Below are positions 55,842-64,000 of a stretch of DNA of 64,000 bases, piece by piece. Source of the stretch: Tethya wilhelma (lineage: Eukaryota > Porifera > Demospongiae > Tethyida > Tethyidae); NCBI GenBank assembly GCA_964030475.1, contig CAXIPT010000014.1, positions 541,675 through 605,674 of the forward strand, written 5' to 3'. The position numbers and the translations under genes were made by a program. Under the pieces are notes generated by a model. It made no database searches, was not told where the DNA came from, and saw only the letters and a program-made list of their open reading frames with translations. Within the stretch, counting starts at the first letter, position 1. Every line of letters starts with the position of its first letter.

Positions 55842-55969
55842 TGCATGTGAAGACTCCACATGTAGCAACAGTGGTTATGTAACAGCAGGAGAATTGATTT
55901 AAACAGTCACAATTTACTACTACTACTGCTGCATGCATGCATGCATGCAGCAGTAGTAGAGTGAATTGA

Positions 55970-58760
55970 GTGTGCTAGTTGACCTCTAGATTTAGACTCA
56001 TGCAAAATCTTAATTACTTAGGAACCATAATAACTACAAAGAAGCCACATGTATATTGGTAGTAGTATAGTAGCTATATAACACTATAATACTGCTAGTA
56101 AACAACACATAAGTAGCTACTAGTTACAAAGCATAAAAAAAAAGAAAATAACACCAACAAAATGTGACACCTAGCTATCATTTATACAATCAATAACACT
56201 ACAGCAATGTACGCATATCTTGAGCATGGACATGCATGCATGCATTCGTTGATACATTATAGAGTTTTAACTGGACTGAAGTACTCGTAATGTTCTGATT
56301 GATTTCCACATACAGTTCCGGTTGGTGTTGTTATTGGCACTTGCTGAGCAATACCATACGGGCATGTTTTTATAGGCCCATCTCATGTATAGGCGCTATT
56401 TATTGATAAGTGCTCATACAAATGTAAGCTTTTTGGCTCATTATTAAGCATGTCTATATGACTTTTGATACTATATATGACATAATGTCCTCATAATTGT
56501 AACGCATGCACTGTATCTATACTATATGCCACAAGGATGTGTACTTTAAAGTCTAGTTATATTTCTAATTGAAGTCCATTATGACTCAGTGCATACTCCG
56601 ATATAAGGGTACATTTTTCTTCCTGTGGGGATAATCGGGCCTCTGAATAATAACAATGTGCCTGTACAGTATTTCACGTCCTGAAGTTCAAACCATCTCT
56701 CCAATGGTAAGATGATACCAACCTTTCTCTGTACATGTTGTTCATGATATAAACTTTGTAGATTCTCTTTGGATACGTTGTAAGTTAGGTATCCTTTATA
56801 GTAGTCGTGTTATTTCTCTGTAATTGAGAGAAATAAGTTATATATGTGACCTTACAAGAGTGATAACCCTTTGACGAAAGAGCAGGTATAATTATGTGAC
56901 ATGTATATGTATGCTTTGGTTGAAATGTTCTTATGGTGATTAGACCATGGATGGTCTTGATATGAGAATAGCTGGAGAAATTACTCAGTACAGTAACTCT
57001 CGTATAAGAGTAAGATTTAGGAACAATACTACGTAATGACTATAGCTTCATATTTTTCGCTAGATCCCTGCTGTCTAGATCAAGTTTAAGCAAAAGAAAT
57101 TGTAGTCTATAGCCCCATGCATGCATGTAGCACTAGGAAAGTTGAGTGTGACAGTTAAGACGAGACTCATACAAAATAATAACTTACAACCAAATTATCA
57201 CAGTAACCACTAAGAAACTACACGCACCAAGTTGCAGCCGCAATACTTCTATATGGCCTCATGCATGCACGTAGCAGTAGGAGAGTTGAGTGTGACTAGA
57301 CTCATGCAAAACGTGATAACTTACAAACCAAACTATGATAATCGCAATCATGATAATCACAAAGAATCCACACATGTAGCCGCATGCATGCACACAGCAG
57401 TAGAAGAGTTGAGTGTGACAGTTGACCTCTAGATATAGAATCATGCAAAGTATGAATAACTTAGGAACCAAACTATCAAAATAACCACAAAGAAGCCACA
57501 CGGATGTAGTTCCTAAGCCACATACAAGCTGTTGTTGTGATAGTTTGGTTCCTAAGTTATTTGTGCATTTTGCATGCATGAATATATGTGCATGGCTTAT
57601 AGGAACAGTATTGTTATATTCTTGTATTGAGCATGCACATGTGTTTGTAGGAATATTTCTAATACAGTTGTTTCCTATAAGTTATATTTCAATTTGATAT
57701 GAGCCATGTCATACTTCCCAGAGCTAGGGCAATAGGATGATATAGTTCACATCAAATTCCTTGTATACAATAGTGTTTTTTTCCAATGAAAATTTGTGAT
57801 TGTCAAAATATGTTTCCCTTCATTATTTTTAGTGCATGAAGATGTAATTAAACTATAGTTACCGCCTTAATTATTACTGTCAGCAAGAGAGAAAAATCGG
57901 CATCCAAAGAACTATAGTCACAACAAAGTTTGTAAAATTTTGCCATAATATGATGTAAAATTTTTTAGTATATAATAATAATAATTGGTTGACGCTTAAG
58001 CTTAAATACTTCCCCTATTCAAGCCTGGCATGTTAAAATATTCATCTTGTGATGAAAATTATCCACTGAGTTTAATAGAGAGTTAATCTAAATTCTATAG
58101 CAGAATCACATACCGTATAGCCGGAAAATTTGGCGGGGAATTAAATTTGGCGGATTGGCGGATGGGACTTAGTAGCGCCAAATTAAAATCCGCCAATATT
58201 TAGTGCGTGTGCGTATACGTATATACGTACGTATGCATATTATGCACGTGATCGGCTTGTTCCGCCAAATTAAAATCCGCCAAATTCAAAGTTTGCTCAA
58301 TCCGCCAAATTTAATTCTCACCAAATTTTCCGGCTATACGGTATATGTATTGTCTGGTAAATTAAATATTCATCAATTTTTTGAGCTAGCCATGCAGCCA
58401 AGCAAAATGGTTTGAAAATTATCGGCAATACAGTACTGTAGAATTGACAAAGAAACTGCATATTAAGCTATTCCAAGGATCCTGTTGAATTTTGACTAAA
58501 CTAAAACTGGCCCTATGATGGAGAAGCCAGATTTAAAATGCAATGGAATAAGGCACCCTCTTTATGTAGTCATTGAGCTATAGACAATGATGACTCCACT
58601 GACAGTTGTTATGTAACAGTAGGAGAGTTGAGGAGTGTGCCAGATGACCTCTAGACTTTAAGCCACCTGCAAAATGCATGAGTAACTTAGGAACCATACT
58701 ATCACAAAAGCCACAAAGAAGCCACATGCATAAGCCACGTGCATATTGTTTCGAAGCCAC
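55970..58760. repeat. Set of about 130-bp repeats with CATGCA junctions
   Basis: At least five imperfect units (about 55970, 57125, 57252, 57385 and 58606) share GAGTTGAGTGTGACAG, GACCTCTAGA, CTTAGGAACCAAACTATCA and ACCACAAAGAAGCCACA in that order, often joined by GCATGCATGCA. Reverse pieces (TTTGGTTCCTAAGTTATT) follow at 57543, 58905 and about 60450. Confidence 0.75.
58113..58341. mobile_element. 229-bp MITE with TA duplication
   Basis: CCGTATAGCCGGAAAATTTG is mirrored by CAAATTTTCCGGCTATACGG; TA flanks both ends. Internal strings GGCGGATT and AATCCGCC repeat in inverted order. A degenerate relative is at 52795-52990. Confidence 0.85.
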
Positions 58761-60933
58761 ATGCAGAGTAACCAAACATCACATGCATGCAATAGCAAAA
58801 TAATCCCATAATAATGGCTAGGGATTTTCGCAACATTCAAGAAATAAACTTAGGAACCAAGCTACCATAATACCACAATTACAATTGGGTGTGATTGTGA
58901 TGGTTTGGTGCCTAAGTTATTCTTCCATTTCGCATGACATTGTGGCTTAGGAACCACATGAGACTTTGCCAGAATTTGTGAACTCGATCTGTAAATTGTG
59001 ACTGTTTAAAGCCTTGCTAAATTATAACGCTTCCAACTTCATGCATGCACTAACTAAATTAGCTACTGACAATTGCTAATATTTTGTAGCAAGGCAGCTG
59101 CCTCTAAAATGAATTGTTCTCTCTGATATAAGCTGTCTGATCTCAGAATTTTGCTATAGCACATTTGAAAGAAAAGTATAACACCAGCTTATCTAATACA
59201 AGCATGTACGTTATACAGCTATATCACATACCTTTATTTTGAGCTTATCTTACTTCTTGAAACTTGCACCTATAGAATATGCCTGTATCTATACTCTTAC
59301 CTCCTTGGATGGGTGCAATAGTTCTCTAGAAAGTTTCCGTGAGTTTTGTTGATGCATGCAGTCAGAAAACTATCTAAGAGAGGCTTTAATCTATGTTTGA
59401 AGGCTTATATTAGCTGTCATTCTCTGAAAGTTTAATTATGAGCATAAACATTTTGTATTGTGTTTATGGGACAGTTCGTAGTGGTAGTATGTATGATATT
59501 AAGACTCATTTTAGTTCTGAGAAGTCCATTACTGTTACGTAGAATCTACCTATCTACTATCAAGTGACTTACCACCTTGGGTTCAGTATAGCCATCTCTG
59601 GTCGTCTTTCCTGGTTACTCACTTCTCAGGAAATGTCTTGGTTTTAGCCTGTCCTTTGTGGATGGTGCTTGTAATGTCCATCTTGTACTTGTATGTACAC
59701 ACTTAATTACAATACACAGAGTACACATACCCCTGTAGTTTACTTAGAAACAACTTTACAACTGTTTCTTGGAACCCATGCATAGTGACTAGCTGATTGC
59801 TTGAACTGTATCTAGAAAACTACTTAATCACTTTGATCACTATCAAGTTTTTATACCTGCTTCCTGAGAAAGAAGATAGTGTACAATTATAGCTAACTCA
59901 AAATTCCCTCCATGTCCAGGTTTTACTTAGAACCTCACACATTGCGGAGAATATTATTTTAACAGGCCATGTCTACAAGATGTTTTTATTGTCACTATAG
60001 ATGATGTACAATCAATTATTAATGATATGGTTTGTAACTGGAATTGTTATTTAATGGTTCTCTAGTTATTCCTTAAAACTGCTTGCTATGTGTATGGGGT
60101 TATAAGAAACAATACAAGACATATACCATGTTGTAGGAACCAAGCGGATCATCTGATAAGACATCTCTTATTAGACTATATGCATGCACATATCAGATCT
60201 TATTATGATAGTTTGGCTCCTATTATTTTTAATAGGTTATTCTTGCATGTTATGTGTAGTTAAGGAACAATATACATTCCCAAGCCACATTTTCCTAAGC
60301 CACATACAAAGCCTCTCAAAATACAAGAATATTGAATTGACTTGTAGGAATTAATTCAACTATCACTATAACATCCACTTAGTTATTACAGTTATCCATT
60401 ATTATTAGTTATTATAGTTATCTATATAGTTATTGTATACACAGTTTCGTTCCTAAATTATTCTTGCATCTCACATTTGGCTTGTGTATGTGGCTTCTTT
60501 GTGGTTGTCGTGATAGTTTTCTTTATAAGTTAGCATTTTGCATGGTAGCTGAGGAACTATATAGTGTTGTGGTTAATATATTTACAGCCACATGCATGCA
60601 TGCAAGCTAAGGGTATAATTGTGTGATGGTTACAAAATTTTGTGTGGAATGTGTTGCTAACTCAGTAGAAATACATTCTGTGTAGTGTACATTGATAAAC
60701 GGTTTCTGACTGCTTGGCCAAGAGAGAGAAAGTATATATAAGTGGTCCCATGCTTTCTACATAGGTTAGCCTATGAGTGCATAAACAAACTGCTACTTTT
60801 TAGTTATAGCTTTCAAATAACAACCTTTACCAGACCAAAAAGGTGTTTAGCATTGACTACCTTTACCAAATCTCAGTTAAATTGCTACGCTCTACCAGTA
60901 CATACACATATATAGGACAATTATGATAATAAA

Positions 60934-61975
60934 ACAAGTAGTAAAAATTTCAAAAAAAGAAGTAGTGTAGGAATGGGCAGTGCGGTAAAAAGTATTGGAA
61001 CAAGGCATGGTCTCAATTTCGGCACATGACTACTTCATTTTTTTTCTTGATCACTTATATTTCAGTGTTGTGTTGCGATGATCTGCATACAATAGTACCG
61101 TAGCTATCGCTTATGATTACTGCATTGGTTCAAATTTCTCACTACTATATTATAGCTAATCACTTGGCTACTGAAATAATGAAGTAAACTGTAAAAGACA
61201 GGTATATAACTTAAACCTTAAACTGGATTGCCAGCCAAGAGTTGGACATAAAAATGAAGTAGTCATGTGCCGAAATTGAGACCATGCCTTGTTCCAATAC
61301 TTTTTACCGCACTGCCCATTCCTACACTACTTATTTTTTTGAAATTTTTACTACTTGTTCATTCACTTTTTTCAACACTACAGTGTGGAGACTGTCAGAG
61401 ACTGGCAAGTCCCTACAAAAAGCTTGAGTAGGAGCTACATGCACTTCAGTATGCTAGAGAAAGCTAATGCGCATGCCCATAAAATGCCACGTGCAAAGAT
61501 AACGAATGACCTTTGAACTCTACCCACAAAGATGGCTGCATTGTAGTACATGAATTTATACGCTAAGTTTTAAAGCTTTCTAGTTTTTGTTTAGGCCTAT
61601 TTATGATGAAAATGAGTATGAAGGAATGTAGTACCCATGAACAAGACTTACTTTGTGCTGTCAAAGTTGGCTCAACACATTCTGGTTCTCTGGAAATGCT
61701 TTTCAAGTAAGTCAGTCAGAAAGTACGTACGTAAGTAAGTTAGATGAACAAAAATGGCACTATGGTGGCTTCCCACTAGCGCTCTCTACGAGTGCTGCAG
61801 AAAGTTTTTGTGAGTTTTAAGACTTGCATGCAGTTGGTAATCTGTCAGTGAGAGCTTCTGAGCAACTTTGAAGGTCTAGTTTTGTTTGACTAGATTTTTA
61901 TGGTGGCCAACATTTTGTATTGTGTCTATGGGACAGTCGACCCATTCCTACTATACGTACTACCGTACGTATGAT
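60934..61975 (-). repeat. Inverted partner of 47998-49043 (hairpin B + family C)
   Basis: The hairpin B part is 60934-61358; beyond it CACTACAGTGTGGAGACTGT, ACTTCAGTATGCTAGAG, AACATTTTGTATTGTGTCTA and the ACGTACTACCGTACGT end follow in reverse order of the copy in intron 7. Confidence 0.8.
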
Positions 61976-62032
61976 ATTGTGTCTATGGGACAGCCGGCCC
62001 ATTCCTACTATACGTACTACCGTACGTATGAT
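61919..62032. repeat. 57-bp tandem duplication
   Basis: Two adjacent units start ATTGTGTCTATGGGACAG and end CGTACGTATGAT; they differ at two adjacent-region positions (TCGA/CCGG). It sits at the edge of the inverted 1-kb repeat. Confidence 0.9.
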
Positions 62033-62180
62033 AGACTATAATACACTTAGAATTTAACTGACAGTGCATGCATGTAATTATAGAGTATACTTTGTATTGA
62101 AAGCATTGAAGTGGGGAAAGACTATCAGGTCTTTTAATTCAAGATTCAAGTGAGATATTGTATTACTTTTTCAAACATAG

Positions 62181-62220
62181 GACAATATTGAAGAGTACAG
62201 ATTTGCCAGATTTTTACCAG
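62181..62220 (+). CDS. Exon 20: short 13-codon exon
   Basis: Acceptor CAAACATAG and donor GTAATA enclose DNIEEYRFARFLP plus one base. It receives phase 0 from exon 19 and delivers phase 1 to exon 21, so it fits, but it is short enough to be a chance fit. Confidence 0.45.
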
Positions 62221-62300
62221 GTAATACTATAAGAAATTCAGTGTAGTTATAAAAACTGAATCTGATGCATTGTATATAATTAATTCAATGTTGCATTCAG

Positions 62301-62423
62301 ATATTGATGAATGCCTCACTAATAATGGTGGCTGTGAGCAAATCTGTGTCAATATTATCAACTCATTCTTTTGCAACTGTGACATTGGATATTCTCTGAA
62401 CATTGATGGAACCACATGCGATA
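62301..62423 (+). CDS. Exon 21: calcium-binding EGF
   Basis: [40 protein letters not shown]. First of four 123-nt modules, all phase 1. Donor GTGAG leaves A, so the next module starts NIDEC rather than DIDEC. Confidence 0.9.
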
Positions 62424-62509
62424 GTGAGAAGCTCATTAATTGCCATTATCTATGTGGAGAGTACATGATTGAAATTATATGACTTGTAATACTTCATTAT
62501 AATGTATAG

Positions 62510-62632
62510 ATATTGATGAATGTTCTACTGACAATGGTGGTTGTGATCAAGTCTGTACCGACACTATTGGCTCTTTCAACTGTAGCTGTAATGATGGATA
62601 TTCTTTGAATATTGATGGAGCAAGTTGTGATG
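62510..62632 (+). CDS. Exon 22: calcium-binding EGF
   Basis: [40 protein letters not shown]. Very similar to exon 21 in layout and in its NIDG tail. Confidence 0.9.
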
Positions 62633-63553
62633 GTAAAATTTATTAGTAATAATTAATTGCTTACAATTTCAAAAGTAATAGTGATATGTACTGCAAATTT
62701 CTGAGAACTGATGCAGTGATATGTTAATTTTGAGTTGAAAAACAAACATCAACTAGTGATGAAAATCTTAAGATTAAAATAAACAAATAAACCGACCCAT
62801 GGTTATTAAAATTTAGTATTAGATCTTGTTCTACAGCATAGTGCCAGGTATAACTATTATTTCTTTCCTGATATTTATTATAATAACTTCTCCAGCTTAA
62901 GCCAAATCCAGCACGTCATCAGTACTGGTACATTGTTTAGACCTCCTTACTTTTTGATGTCTGGCAGCAATCCAGTTTTCATTGTTGTCTGACCCAATAT
63001 AGCTATCTTGGGCTCATCATTCCTGATTTAAAATTTTGCTTCATTGTAAGTATACTTTGTAATCTTGTTTAATCGATTCCAGACCAGCAGAGTCAGAGTC
63101 ACTACTTTTTCTTTCTAAGGGCTTAGTTACTGATAGTATTTTGAGCATGAAAACTAGCTACTATAGTTGCCAGTTCCTAGGAGATTCAGATTGGCATTTA
63201 CTGATCTGGTGCTTAATTGGTAGCAGTAGCAGCAGTACCTGATTGAGTGTTTGTAATCACTTTATTTCTTTTGTGTCTTTTTTTTTTTCTTTTCTTTCAT
63301 GGCTTAAAGACTTCTATTGCAGATTATGGTAGAGGTCTGCTTCCAGTAGAAACTGCTTGAAAATCCACTTTTGGATTGCTAAGCCATCCAAGCAGCAATA
63401 CTGAAATCAAGGCCTTGGTTTTGTAAATGAGTACATAGAGCAATTGGCACTTTTGTCACTTGCAAACTGATACTGAACAGTTTTTAGTGTATAATAATAG
63501 AAATCATACATTTTGTCTCTCTCAATAATGTTGTTCCAAACACCAATTTTCAG
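62633..63553 (+). other. Intron 22 (0.9 kb)
   Basis: GTAAAA to TTTTCAG. AT-rich, with a T-rich tract near 63280. No feature recognised. Confidence 0.7.
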
Positions 63554-63676
63554 ATATCAATGAGTGTTCTTCAAGCAATGGTGGCTGTGCTCAAAACTGT
63601 ACCAACACTGATGGTTCATTTAACTGTAGCTGCAATGATGGATTCCTTCTTAGTTCTGATGTTACATCTTGTGATG
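63554..63676 (+). CDS. Exon 23: calcium-binding EGF
   Basis: [40 protein letters not shown]. 123 nt, phase 1. Confidence 0.9.
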
Positions 63677-63742
63677 GTAAAATTAATGTGAGACACTATA
63701 CTGTGATGAACTATTAGTGCCGTTAAATATTATATTTGGCAG

Positions 63743-63865
63743 ATATTGATGAGTGTTCTTCTAACAATGGTGGTTGTGGTCAAGTATGTACCAACTCTGT
63801 CGGCTCTTTTAACTGCAGTTGTTATGATGGGTTTTCTCCTAATAGTGAAGGAGTATCTTGCAATG
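63743..63865 (+). CDS. Exon 24: calcium-binding EGF; gene continues past the window
   Basis: [40 protein letters not shown]. 123 nt, donor GTATAT. The reading phase is open, so more exons (further EGFs, perhaps a membrane anchor) are expected to the right. Confidence 0.9.
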
Positions 63866-63905
63866 GTATATTGTGTCTATACATATAAATATTGTAGCCT
63901 CCTCC

Positions 63906-63958
63906 CCAGGCTCCTCTTTGACTTCCACTCACGGAAAGGGGATCGAAGGGGAGCCTGG
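63906..63958. repeat. Imperfect hairpin at the window edge
   Basis: CCAGGCTCCTCTTTGACTTC pairs imperfectly with GATCGAAGGGGAGCCTGG. It resembles the end of a short inverted repeat lying in the intron after exon 24. Confidence 0.5.
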
Positions 63959-64000
63959 TATCCTAAATCACGTGCATGACGTCAACCATTGCCAAAGAGC

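Larger units (their letters stand above)
54254..62180 (+). other. Intron 19 (7.9 kb), repeat-rich
   Basis: No exon was found. It holds hairpin A (54701-54966), repeat X in reverse (55200-55615), a TG microsatellite (55767-55841), an array-like set of about 130-bp CATGCA repeats (55970-58760), a TA-flanked MITE (58113-58341), family-C pieces (59280-59475) and the inverted 1-kb repeat (60934-61975). A gene boundary inside it cannot be excluded. Confidence 0.5.

Noticed and set aside
55717..55938. Open frame of His/Thr repeats
   Set aside because: Translation of a TG/CA microsatellite.
56670..56710. Possible exon in intron 19 (CTGTACAG to GGTAAG)
   Set aside because: With the required phase it contains an in-frame stop (TATTTCACGTCCTGA).
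57259..57579. 106-codon minus-strand open frame with Cys/Tyr repeats
   Set aside because: Produced by the CATGCA-joined repeats of intron 19.
55900..58760. Spaced repeats considered as a CRISPR array
   Set aside because: Unit length, divergence, irregular spacing and the eukaryotic context do not fit; no cas genes.

Overview
The window looks like nuclear DNA of an early-branching animal, most likely a demosponge. The evidence is AT-rich sequence with many GCATGC/CATGCA tracts, spliceosomal GT-AG introns, a secreted multidomain metazoan gene (IgGFc-binding, NIDO, AMOP, VWD and EGF-like domains), and transposase families of types I recall from sponge and cnidarian genomes. The organism is inferred from style and remembered protein families, not from a database search. 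There is no prokaryotic organisation and no CRISPR array.

The left half (1-32.7 kb) is a nested transposon graveyard. In order: a partial minus-strand coding piece at the left edge; a dispersed repeat (family X) holding an 895-bp inverted-repeat element; a small hairpin element; a hAT element of 3.56 kb with 15-bp TIRs and an 8-bp target duplication, whose transposase is frameshifted and split by a 680-bp foldback element; a P/THAP9-like relic; a second copy of the 895-bp family split by a 1.77-kb element with TTAA duplications; relics of a coiled-coil multicopy gene and of a CENP-B/Tigger-type helix-turn-helix; a second hAT-type relic split by a 666-bp element; an intact 530-codon transposase-like ORF (19.9-21.5 kb); a DUF7869-like relic; a Tc1/mariner-like relic; several MITEs; a palindromic minisatellite; and a 5.3-kb MULE with a decayed transposase gene.

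The right half (33.2 kb to the right edge) is one large plus-strand gene that runs out of the window. Twenty-four exons could be placed from splice sites, and every junction keeps the reading frame. They encode a signal peptide, an IgGFc-binding N-terminal domain, NIDO, a basic RRKRQ site, an AMOP-like Cys module, VWD, a post-VWD domain, a run of EGF/cbEGF modules, a Pro-rich linker, a short beta-rich segment and a second run of EGF modules, about 1,870 residues in all. It resembles MUC4/SUSD2/mucin-like surface or matrix proteins. Its introns carry most of the other repeats: a pogo-like MITE, several hairpin MITEs, microsatellites, a tRNA-like sequence, and many copies of one intron-dwelling repeat family including a 1-kb inverted pair 13 kb apart.

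The strongest observations are these. (1) Two insertions sharing a CTCAGG terminus, each with a 2-bp duplication, sit inside two different hAT transposase genes; conceptual removal of each restores the reading frame exactly. (2) The small hairpin MITEs carry the start region of the 530-codon transposase gene, which identifies it as their probable source. (3) The large gene has an unusual IgGFc-NIDO-AMOP-VWD-EGF order.
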